In this document: positions 32,115 to 38,394 of the stretch, one piece after another
Layout of the letters: each line of letters opens with the position of its first letter
Position numbering within the stretch: the stretch's first letter is position 1
Source: an uncultured Candidatus Saccharibacteria bacterium
Lineage (GTDB): Bacteria; Patescibacteriota; Saccharimonadia; Saccharimonadales; Saccharimonadaceae
Length of the DNA stretch: 38,394 bases
NCBI GenBank assembly: GCA_937990725.1
Contig: CALKQS010000011.1
Location: forward strand, 1-38,394
Direction of reading: 5' to 3'
The notes under the pieces: model-generated
The model's input: the letters and a program-made list of their open reading frames with translations, nothing else
What the model was told of the DNA's origin: nothing
Databases searched by the model: none
Made by a program: the position numbers and the translations under genes

Positions 32115-32696
32115 ATGAACCGCTGCCCCTGGGCTGAATGTAGCGACACTGAGCGCACCTACCACGACACCGAGTGGGGTGTGCCGCTGTATGATGACCA
32201 GAAATTATTTGAGCTGCTCTGCCTGGAGGGTGCGCAGGCTGGCCTGAGCTGGAGCACAATTTTGGCCAAGCGGGTGGGCTACCAGCAGGCCTTCCACCAA
32301 TTTGAAATCACAAAAGTAGCCGCCATGACGGATGCGGAGCTGGAGGCGCTCACCCAGGACGCACGCATCGTCCGCAACCGACGCAAAATTTATGCGGTGC
32401 GCGGCAATGCCCAGGCGGCGCTACGGGTCATTCGCCAGCACGGTAGTTTGCAGGCCTATCTATGGGGCCTGGCGGGTGGCGCGCCGGTGCAAAACCGCTG
32501 GCAGATTGCAAGCGATGTGCCTGCCGATACGACTACCTCCCGGGCAATGAGCGCGCAGCTCAAGCGGGACGGCTTTGCCTTCGTCGGCCCAACCACGTGC
32601 TACGCCTTTATGCAGGCCGCGGGGATGGTGAATGACCATGTGGTGGAGTGTTTTCGGTACAGGGAGTGTGCGGCGCTGGGTGCTCATATAGAGTAA
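32115..32696 (+). CDS. tag: DNA-3-methyladenine glycosylase I
   Basis: Excises 3-methyladenine from alkylated DNA. The N-terminus MNRCPWAECSDTERTYHDTEWGVPLYDDQKLFELL and LSWSTILAKR are family signatures. The zinc-binding Cys near the start (RCPWA) is present, as are the C-terminal GFAFVGPTTCYAFMQAAGMVNDH and the final His/Cys region (DHVVECFRY). 193 aa, normal length. Leaderless start. It is followed at once by the T-box operon, which also carries DNA- and nucleotide-care genes, but it has its own promoter. Confidence 0.95.
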   Translation: MNRCPWAECSDTERTYHDTEWGVPLYDDQKLFELLCLEGAQAGLSWSTILAKRVGYQQAFHQFEITKVAAMTDAELEALTQDARIVRNRRKIYAVRGNAQAALRVIRQHGSLQAYLWGLAGGAPVQNRWQIASDVPADTTTSRAMSAQLKRDGFAFVGPTTCYAFMQAAGMVNDHVVECFRYRECAALGAHIE

Positions 32697-32775
32697 TGAA
32701 AGTGATGCGTCTCGGTGTGCTGTGTTATTGCAAAGCTCGGTAGCACCAGCATGTAATAATGCGGTCGCTGGGAGC

Positions 32776-32804
32776 TTTTCAATCGGGCGGGCCTTGGGTA
32801 TAAT
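32776..32804 (+). promoter_or_regulatory. Promoter of the T-box operon
   Basis: TTTTCA (32776-32781), 17-nt spacer, TATAAT (32799-32804). Predicted start near 32811. Confidence 0.65.
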
Positions 32805-32810
32805 AGACCC

Positions 32811-33112
32811 AGAGGCATTTTTGCGTAGCTTGTGGTGCGCAGAATGAGTGGCTATCACCCACGAAGCCTGCGGGAAGAAATTGGTTTGTTATGTTCATAA
32901 AGAGTTGTGAATCTAAGTAGCCAAGAATAGACCCCGCCGCGAATGCTGCGACAAGGCAATAATTAAGTGCTGAAAGAGTATGGCTATTTCTGTCGTTTTG
33001 TCGGGAAATGCTAGAATCACTTCTTTTGGAATCGAGATGGTACCGTCCGCGCGAATACCCAGCGGATTCTCGAGCTCAGAAGAGGTGATTTTAATTATAT
33101 AAAGGAGTAGCC
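32811..33112 (+). promoter_or_regulatory. T-box riboswitch leader (translational type)
   Basis: The diagnostic T-box bulge is present: CGAGA (33033-33037), then UGGUACCG (33038-33045), then UCCGC (33046-33050), loop, GCGGA (33062-33066), U, UCUCG (33068-33072). This is the A1-bulge-A2 antiterminator/antisequestrator fold that binds the uncharged tRNA 3' end (NCCA; bulge UGGU implies discriminator A). Flanking this, AATCACTTCTT (33015-33025) can pair either with AAGAGGTGATT (33080-33090) or with the ribosome-binding site AAAGGAGT (33101-33108). So the switch should hide or free translation. The 5' part (32815-32996) folds into several stems, but the specifier codon could not be fixed. Ile is inferred from ileS in the operon. 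Confidence 0.78.
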
Positions 33113-33622
33113 ATGCCATTGCCAGCCCACAAGTCAGCCTTGCAGCACGCCATTCGCCATGAGTGCGCGGCGCTGTGGCCACTGCTTGAGGCGGCTGATT
33201 CCTGGGCGGATGATCAAGTACTCTTGGGGCAGGTGAAGGGCACGATGATGAGCCCTCACCAGCTGGCCAGTTACCTACTGGGATGGGCTACCACAGTGCT
33301 AGAGTGGGGAAATGCATATCGTCAGACATATACGATGCCGACGATTATTACCACTGGCTATGGTGTAGTAGCGCAAAAATTCTATGCGCAATATGCCGAT
33401 ATAGCATATAGTGCTGTACTAACAAAGCTTCATGAAACAGTAGTAGCGCTTGAGCAGTTGATCGAGCAGACATCAGAGGACGATCTCTATCACGTCGTAT
33501 GGTACCAGACAAAGACGAGTGGCCGGGAATATACCATGGGGCGGATAATTGAGCTCAACACAGTTGCGCCATTGCGGAATGCACGCGGCAGGTTGCGCAG
33601 AGCTATGAAGGAAAGAGGATGA
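33113..33622 (+). CDS. ClbS/DfsB family protein
   Basis: 169 aa of the DUF1706/ClbS family. Matches: LASYLLGWATTVLEWGN (about 50-66), a GYG...QKFYAQYAD segment (about 83-97), LIEQTSEDDLYHVVWYQ (about 117-133), and the ending TMGRIIELNTVAPLRNARGRLRRAMKE. ClbS hydrolyses the cyclopropane warhead of colibactin and protects DNA; most family members are uncharacterised four-helix DinB-like proteins. AAAGGAG is 5 nt before ATG and is the sequence controlled by the T-box. Overlaps the next ORF by 4 nt. Confidence 0.88.
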   Translation: MPLPAHKSALQHAIRHECAALWPLLEAADSWADDQVLLGQVKGTMMSPHQLASYLLGWATTVLEWGNAYRQTYTMPTIITTGYGVVAQKFYAQYADIAYSAVLTKLHETVVALEQLIEQTSEDDLYHVVWYQTKTSGREYTMGRIIELNTVAPLRNARGRLRRAMKERG

Positions 33623-33858
33623 GCACTATGCAGCAGAATAATCGTGTGACGAGCTTTGCAATCGATCGGGAGTATGATTACATTATGTATGATACGACTG
33701 ACATGATTCGCGCTATGAATTTTCCGAGGGAGATTGCGGGCTTGTCTCTGAAGGCCGATGAATTTCATCTGTCACTGTTTGAGGTACTTGGTGAGTATGG
33801 GGTGGACGAGGCTGGTGAGTATTATTTGATGACAAAGCAAGTACGAGGTAAAGGGTGA
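33619..33858 (+). CDS. Small hypothetical protein (79 aa)
   Basis: Not recognised. An acidic, compact 79-residue protein with Tyr/Met-rich centre (YDYIMYDTTDMIRAMNF) and two likely helices (about 38-60). ATG 33619 overlaps the previous stop in an ATGA arrangement; a second ATG at 33628 is possible. Its place inside an operon of 1-8 nt overlaps supports it as real. Confidence 0.65.
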   Translation: MSTMQQNNRVTSFAIDREYDYIMYDTTDMIRAMNFPREIAGLSLKADEFHLSLFEVLGEYGVDEAGEYYLMTKQVRGKG

Positions 33859-34487
33859 TGCAACCTGGGCGAATCCTTATCTATGGTGACTCGAACGTCT
33901 GGGGCGACAAGGGTTTTGGTGAGAATGGCGTTCCGTTGAGGCGCTATGCTACCGAGCAGCAATGGCCGAATATCCTCCAGCAATTACTAGGTGATGAGTA
34001 TAACATCATCCAAGCGGGGTTGTGTGGACGGACAGCAGGGGAGTATGTAGGGCACGCGCCATATCTTGGTGGCAAGATTGGTTACGAAATAGCACTGCGA
34101 GAGGCTAGCCCGGTGAGCGGGGTGATCATCGCGCTTGGCGTGAATGATGCACAAAATGAAAGTGCTTCTGGCGAGCAAATCGTGGCTGATTTACAGTGGT
34201 ATAGCGCCTATACCCAGGCCTATGCAGCTGATAGCGAGAATGGCATGGCTAGTAGTGGCAGCGTGTGGTATATTGCGCCTGCTATTGCGCCGGTTCAGTG
34301 CTATGCGCCGCTTGCTAGTAAACTACATTACATCAACGAAAAGCTACGTGCTACTCATACAACCATTAGCAATCCACTTGACGACCATGACGACTATGCG
34401 CCTGATGGCATCCATTTTTCACTGCAAGGGCATCGGCGAGTGGCGCAGGCAATATATAAGGCTATAAAGGAGGGTGTAGCGAGATGA
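33858..34487 (+). CDS. SGNH/GDSL-type hydrolase
   Basis: Serine esterase/acyl hydrolase fold. Block I GDSN (residues 10-13) carries the nucleophile Ser12. Block III is ALGVNDAQ (about 92), and block V DGIHFS (about 182-187) supplies Asp and His. A Gly for block II is in LCGRTAGE (about 57). About 209 aa, no signal peptide, so cytoplasmic. The start ATG 33858 shares TGATG with the previous stop; a GTG at 33855 is an alternative. Related to TesA/rhamnogalacturonan-acetylesterase-like lipase family; substrate unknown. It overlaps the nudix gene by 4 nt. Confidence 0.85.
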   Translation: MQPGRILIYGDSNVWGDKGFGENGVPLRRYATEQQWPNILQQLLGDEYNIIQAGLCGRTAGEYVGHAPYLGGKIGYEIALREASPVSGVIIALGVNDAQNESASGEQIVADLQWYSAYTQAYAADSENGMASSGSVWYIAPAIAPVQCYAPLASKLHYINEKLRATHTTISNPLDDHDDYAPDGIHFSLQGHRRVAQAIYKAIKEGVAR

Positions 34488-34954
34488 ATCGACAGTATAT
34501 AGCAGAACAATCACCACAGGTACGCGTTGGTGTGGGTGTCTTTATCTTGCGCGATGGAAAGTTCTTAATGCAGCAACGACAGGGGTCGCATGGTGCTGAT
34601 ACATGGAGTGTCCCTGGTGGCCATATCGAATATGGTGAGACGCCTGAGGAGGCGGCGATCCGTGAAGTGCGCGAAGAGACAGGCTGCGAGATTGCTAACC
34701 TGCGCTTTGCTGCTGTCACGAATGATATCTTTGCTGATGACCATAAGCATTATGTGACGTGGTGGCTGACGAGCGATTGGTGGTGTAGCGAACCTGCTAT
34801 TACCGAACCAGATAAATGTAAAGAACAGCGCTGGGTAGACTTTGACACACTACCACAACCGCTGTTTTTACCCTGGCAGCAACTGCAGCACAGCGAATTT
34901 ATAACGCAGATTCGACACACAGTATCACAAAGTAAGCAAGGAGGAAATGTATGA
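34484..34954 (+). CDS. NUDT15-like Nudix hydrolase
   Basis: Nudix box G-x5-E-x7-REVREETG at about residues 46-68 (GHIEYGETPEEAAIREVREETG), all key residues present. The start VGVGVFILRDGKFLMQQRQGSHGADTWSVPGGHIEYGE and VTNDIFADDHKHYVTWWL closely resemble NUDT15/MutT-like nucleotide triphosphate diphosphatases, which sanitise the nucleotide pool. 156 aa, cytoplasmic. ATGA overlap with both neighbours. It fits a theme of nucleic-acid damage protection with tag, ClbS and UDG. Confidence 0.9.
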   Translation: MNRQYIAEQSPQVRVGVGVFILRDGKFLMQQRQGSHGADTWSVPGGHIEYGETPEEAAIREVREETGCEIANLRFAAVTNDIFADDHKHYVTWWLTSDWWCSEPAITEPDKCKEQRWVDFDTLPQPLFLPWQQLQHSEFITQIRHTVSQSKQGGNV

Positions 34955-35511
34955 CAAAAATAACCTATTTCGTCCACGGTACAACGACGGATAATGAAAC
35001 TGGCAAGGCGACTGGATGGTTACCTGGTGAGCTGTCAGCAGTGGGGGTTCAGCAAGCACAGGCGCTGCCAGAGCAAGCGGCTGATACTAGCTTTACTGTG
35101 GTATTTTGCTCGGATCTTGGTCGAGCGATTGATTCAGCACGGCTTGCCTTTGGCGTGACGCATCAGATTGTTATTGATAAACGGCTGCGCGAAGCAAATT
35201 ATGGTGATAATAATGGCACGGATGGGGCCTTTAAGGCTAGTTTGCTCCCCTTTGTTGATACACCATTTCCGCACGGCGAGAGCTACCGCGATGTAGAGGC
35301 GCGCATGCACGACTTTGTGGCGATGCTGCAGCGCGACTATGCTGGCCAGCACATTGCTATCGTGGCGCACGAAGCACCGCAGCTTGCGCTGGACGTTATC
35401 CTTGGTGGTAAGACCTGGCCAGAGGCAATAGCAACCAATTGGCGCGAAGTTGGCTCATGGCAGCCTGGGTGGGTGTATGATACAGAGGTAGTAGAGAGGT
35501 CAAATGAATAG
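34951..35511 (+). CDS. Histidine phosphatase-like protein with altered RHG motif
   Basis: Phosphoglycerate-mutase-like fold, 186 aa. The entry motif, normally RHG, reads FVHGTTTDN, so the phosphate-binding first Arg is replaced by Val; the catalytic His is kept. VFCSDLGRAIDSARLAF contains the second Arg. PFPHGESYRDVEARM matches the family's proton-donor Glu region, and VAHEA supplies the second His, with E in place of the usual G. Most likely a phosphatase relative with shifted chemistry. I recall similar VHGTTTDN proteins, so the change may define a subfamily. Overlaps both neighbours. Confidence 0.85.
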   Translation: MTKITYFVHGTTTDNETGKATGWLPGELSAVGVQQAQALPEQAADTSFTVVFCSDLGRAIDSARLAFGVTHQIVIDKRLREANYGDNNGTDGAFKASLLPFVDTPFPHGESYRDVEARMHDFVAMLQRDYAGQHIAIVAHEAPQLALDVILGGKTWPEAIATNWREVGSWQPGWVYDTEVVERSNE

Positions 35512-36478
35512 CGTATCACAAGATGCTTACCTGGCGGTCAATGACAGGGAAAAGATGTGCGCAGCCTCTCTTACGCAGCTTCGCACCGCCCTTGCCGCCA
35601 GCTGGACTGCGCAGACGGCCTCCCCGCTGGTGGCCTGGACGCCGCACAACCCAAGCAGCGGGCAGTGTGCTGTCTCGGCGCTGGTGTTGCAGGATTACTG
35701 TGGTGGTAAGATTTGCCGCTGTGTGGTGGTGGGCACGCCGCATTATTTCAACCGCATTGATGATCAGGTAGTGGATAGCACGGCTGCGCAGTTTGGCACG
35801 GTAGCGATTGATTACGACACCTCTACCGTGCGCAGCCGCCAACGGATTCTGCGCCACGCCGACACCCGCCAGCGGTACGAGCTGCTGAAGGAGCGGGTGG
35901 AGCGGTTTTTGGTTGAGCTGGATGTGGTGGCTCAAGCAATTGGACGCGTCGATTACGGCCATATGGGCAAGGATTGCTTGCGCGACCAGACTATATGGTT
36001 TGGTGATACGAATAGTATTGTTATCGTTGGCGAGGCACCGGCCCGAACTGGCTGGGTAAGGAGTGGCATTGCTTGGCATAATACAGCGGGGAAACTGCTG
36101 CCAAGTGGTGTCATCATGCAAAAGTTGCTAGCTATCCTTGGTAAGGAGCTGCTAGCAGTTACGTTTACAGAGGCAATCAAGTGCTTCCCATCCGATCGCC
36201 GTTATCTTAAGGATCTAGCCGCTCTCTATAGACCAACGCTTACACAGCAGTTGCGTATACTAAATCCAAAACTTATCCTGACGATGGGGACTATCCCAAC
36301 CCAGGCACTGATTGAGGAGCCGTTCCGCCGGCTGAGCGATGTTGTTGGTAAACGGTACGCCATGGGCGGGAGTGTAGTTATACCAATCTTTCACCCGTCG
36401 CCAATATCGCCGCGTGGGTATAAAGACAATATTCCAATTTTTGAATCAATACGTGAATATTACAGAGGTGCAATATGA
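35504..36478 (+). CDS. YunG-like domain fused to a uracil-DNA glycosylase-like domain
   Basis: 324 aa with two halves. About 20-115 resembles YunG (LRTALAASWTAQTA... NPSSGQCAVSALVLQDYCGGKICRC... HYFNRIDDQVVDSTAAQFG), with the conserved Cys in GQC and His in HYFNR. About 165-320 resembles family-4/5 uracil-DNA glycosylases: VIVGEAPARTG, SGVIMQKLL, FTEAIKCFPSDRRYL, LILTMGTIPTQAL and a FHPSPISPR ending. I do not see the 4Fe-4S cysteine set. The fusion is unusual. Starts 8 nt inside the previous gene; ends 73 bp before ileS. Confidence 0.75.
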   Translation: MNSVSQDAYLAVNDREKMCAASLTQLRTALAASWTAQTASPLVAWTPHNPSSGQCAVSALVLQDYCGGKICRCVVVGTPHYFNRIDDQVVDSTAAQFGTVAIDYDTSTVRSRQRILRHADTRQRYELLKERVERFLVELDVVAQAIGRVDYGHMGKDCLRDQTIWFGDTNSIVIVGEAPARTGWVRSGIAWHNTAGKLLPSGVIMQKLLAILGKELLAVTFTEAIKCFPSDRRYLKDLAALYRPTLTQQLRILNPKLILTMGTIPTQALIEEPFRRLSDVVGKRYAMGGSVVIPIFHPSPISPRGYKDNIPIFESIREYYRGAI

Positions 36479-36551
36479 TATACATACGGCAATCTGGCTA
36501 AGACTTAATGTAATTGAATAAGCAGTATAAGATAAATCAAGGAGGAAACCA
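36479..36551 (+). promoter_or_regulatory. Gap before ileS with ribosome-binding site
   Basis: 73 bp. A TATAAG-like sequence lies near 36526, followed by AAGGAGG (36540-36546) 5 nt before ATG. No terminator is visible, so readthrough from the T-box operon into ileS is possible, but a separate promoter cannot be excluded. Confidence 0.5.
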
Positions 36552-38394
36552 ATGAAATTCACACATGGCACACGCCGCCGGGCGGCAGAATACGAGAAGG
36601 ATTGGGTGCTGCGCTGGAAGGATGACCAGACGTTCCAGAAGTCGGTGGCGCAGCGGCCGGCGGATAATGCCTATGTCTTTTATGACGGACCGCCGTTTAT
36701 CACCGGGGTACCGCACCACGGTACGTTGCTGAGCTCAATCGTTAAGGATGCGGTGCCGCGCTACTGGACGATGAAAGGCAAGCGTGTGGAGCGCCGCTGG
36801 GGTTGGGACTGTCATGGCCTGCCGGCAGAGAACTTCGTCGAAAAGCAGATGAATATTACCGACCGGCGGCAGATTGTGACGAGTAGTGATCAGCCAGCGC
36901 CACTGGATAAAGACGGTCAGCCACTACCAACCATCAGTCTGGAAAAATACATCACTAAGGCGCGTGAAAGCATGGTGGCCAATAGTGAAACCTGGCAGGG
37001 TGTGATTGACCGGATTGGTCGCTGGGTGGACTTTACGGGCGCCTACCGCACCATGGACAAGGACTTTATGGAGAGCGTCTGGTGGGCCTTCAAGCAGCTG
37101 TACGAAGCGGGCAAAATCTACGAAGGCGAAAAGGTGCTGATGTACGACACCAAGTTTGCTACTCCTGTCAGCAAGGCCGAAGTGACCATGGACAACGATG
37201 CTTACCAAACGGTGACTGATCCGAGTGTGTATGTGAAGTTTAAGTTGGCTGATGACGATACTATTGTCCTCGCCTGGACGACCACCCCATGGACACTGCC
37301 AGCTAACCTGATGCTGGCGGTCAATCCAGAGATGACGTATTGCGAGGTAAAGGTGCCAAAGGGTACAAAAAATGTGTTCTTGCTCTCGGGCAAGCATGCC
37401 TATGCATCACGTCAGTACTATCCACAGCTGAAGCAGCAGCTTGAGCAACAGGGCTATACGGTGACGATCATTGACCACATCGACCCCGATAACCCAGACT
37501 TAGCAGAGAATGTAGAGCAGTTGGCGCAATACGACTTTGCCAATGCGCATGTGGTGACGCATTCGCTCGGTGCAGCAACGTTCTTGAAGTATCTGCAGGA
37601 TGCTAATGTGACGGTTGCATCGCTGACGATGATCGCGCCAGCGTATGGTGTGTCGAATAGCAGTGATGAGCAATGGAAGCAAGAGTCGGGCTATGTTGGC
37701 CTTGTGGTTGATCTTGCTCAGGTGCGACGGAAGATTGCCCAGCGACCGACTATTATCTATTCGGACGATGCTGAGGTGCTTAACCAGGGTTTTGCGCAGC
37801 TTGGCAAAGAGCTCGGTGCAGCGATGCAGTATGAACCTGGTAAGGGGCATTTCTTTGCGGCGGAGAAGAGCTTGGTGCCAGAGATTATACTACCCCTAAG
37901 CGAAAAACTGATCATCGCCGAAGAAGCCCTCGAGCGCACCCTGCAGGACGAAAAGCACCATCCACTAGATTACAAAGTATTGCGCACATTCCCCGGCAGT
38001 GAATTGGTCGGCAAGAAATACCAGCCGCTCGATACGGGCTCGACTTGGCCAGAAAATGACAAGATCCACACCATTTACGCGGCGGATTTCGTCTCGCACG
38101 AGTCGGGTACGGGCATTGTGCACATTGCGCCGGCCTATGGTGAGGACGACTTTGAGCTGGCCAAGCGCCACGGCATCAGTGCCTTTCACGTCATCGACGA
38201 TAATGGCTACTACACCGATAGCAATTACACAGGCCTGGAAGTGTGGGATAATAACAAATTCATCGCCAAAGACCTGAAGGAAAAGGGCGCGGTGTGGAAG
38301 ATTGAGTACATTCGCCACGAGTATCCGTTCAATCCGCGCAGCAAGCAGCGCATCATGTACCGGGCCATCCCAAGCTGGTTCTTCGACATCCAGG
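36552..38394 (+). CDS. ileS: Isoleucyl-tRNA synthetase with inserted serine-hydrolase domain (partial)
   Basis: Open to the window end (614 residues seen). The class I head has DGPPFITGVPHHGTLLSSIVKD (HHGT at 55-58 where HIGH/HYGH is usual) and GWDCHGLPAE. The CP1 editing domain has LAWTTTPWTLPAN (about 240-250) and GTGIVHIAPAYGEDDF (about 518-533). Between these, residues about 275-450 are a separate RBBP9/YdeN-like alpha/beta hydrolase: N-terminal FLLSGK strand, elbow VVTHSLGAATFLKYL (Ser338), IIYSDDAEV (Asp405/406), GKGHFF (His433). I translated through it without a frameshift or stop. IleRS sequence resumes at EKLIIAEEALERTL. The start has AAGGAGG. KMSKS and the C-terminus are outside the window. 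Confidence 0.95.
   Translation, partial: MKFTHGTRRRAAEYEKDWVLRWKDDQTFQKSVAQRPADNAYVFYDGPPFITGVPHHGTLLSSIVKDAVPRYWTMKGKRVERRWGWDCHGLPAENFVEKQMNITDRRQIVTSSDQPAPLDKDGQPLPTISLEKYITKARESMVANSETWQGVIDRIGRWVDFTGAYRTMDKDFMESVWWAFKQLYEAGKIYEGEKVLMYDTKFATPVSKAEVTMDNDAYQTVTDPSVYVKFKLADDDTIVLAWTTTPWTLPANLMLAVNPEMTYCEVKVPKGTKNVFLLSGKHAYASRQYYPQLKQQLEQQGYTVTIIDHIDPDNPDLAENVEQLAQYDFANAHVVTHSLGAATFLKYLQDANVTVASLTMIAPAYGVSNSSDEQWKQESGYVGLVVDLAQVRRKIAQRPTIIYSDDAEVLNQGFAQLGKELGAAMQYEPGKGHFFAAEKSLVPEIILPLSEKLIIAEEALERTLQDEKHHPLDYKVLRTFPGSELVGKKYQPLDTGSTWPENDKIHTIYAADFVSHESGTGIVHIAPAYGEDDFELAKRHGISAFHVIDDNGYYTDSNYTGLEVWDNNKFIAKDLKEKGAVWKIEYIRHEYPFNPRSKQRIMYRAIPSWFFDIQ

Noticed and set aside
32811..33000. Assigning the T-box specifier codon as AUC
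   Set aside because: AUC occurs several times and the 5' stems fold in more than one way; a GAA-GCC arrangement near 32860 is equally possible, so I left it open.

Overview
The window looks like a chromosome segment of a Patescibacteria/CPR bacterium, most likely a Saccharibacterium (TM7). Evidence: short, tightly packed housekeeping genes; KGG-repeat and DUF5663-like small proteins; VKOR-type disulfide machinery; a lineage-odd NrdR; many leaderless genes (-10 box 6-7 nt before the start codon); and UGA used as a stop, which argues against the UGA-recoding Gracilibacteria. This placement is inference from gene content; the 23S fragment could settle it.

Layout. 1-645: 3' end of 23S rRNA, spacer, 5S rRNA, terminator. 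900-4400: small lineage-specific genes (75 aa protein behind an (AG)n tract, 240 aa protein, KGG stress protein, HExxH metallopeptidase with zinc ribbon, LPQTG surface protein). 4630-7760: rpsA and infB. 7780-11340: a large helical protein, two DUF5663-like proteins and a HAD-hydrolase remnant. 11440-15066, minus strand: fmt, def, priA. 15345-17284: winged-helix regulator coupled to recJ. 17.5-19.5 kb: three unknown genes, two of them divergent. 20.0-21.3 kb: XRE-Panacea antitoxin-like gene plus partner. 21.4-21.65 kb: a dense hairpin cluster. 21.7-24.7 kb: Pro/Gln-rich membrane protein (minus), then rpsU-yqeY and adk-map. 24.8-28.7 kb: ftsA, then ftsZ-nrdR-thioredoxin-like-VKOR. 28.7-30.8 kb: about 2 kb with no convincing gene. 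30.8-32.7 kb: LiaF-like membrane protein and tag. 32.8 kb to the end: a T-box leader followed by a tightly overlapped operon (ClbS/DfsB-like, small ORF, SGNH hydrolase, NUDT15-like Nudix, histidine phosphatase-like, YunG-UDG fusion) and ileS, which runs off the window.

Most notable points. (1) IleRS carries a complete-looking RBBP9/YdeN-type serine hydrolase, with Ser, Asp and His all present, spliced in frame into its editing domain. (2) The upstream operon has a translational T-box leader whose switching helices can be read directly from the sequence. (3) Four intergenic copies of an undescribed repeat of about 110-120 bp share a core but have locus-specific arms that pair within each copy. 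(4) NrdR has lost all four zinc-ribbon cysteines. (5) Two unrelated small proteins end in DVALAA, like an ssrA degradation tag. (6) Two GA-dinucleotide tracts lie between possible -35 and -10 boxes and suggest phase-variable promoters.
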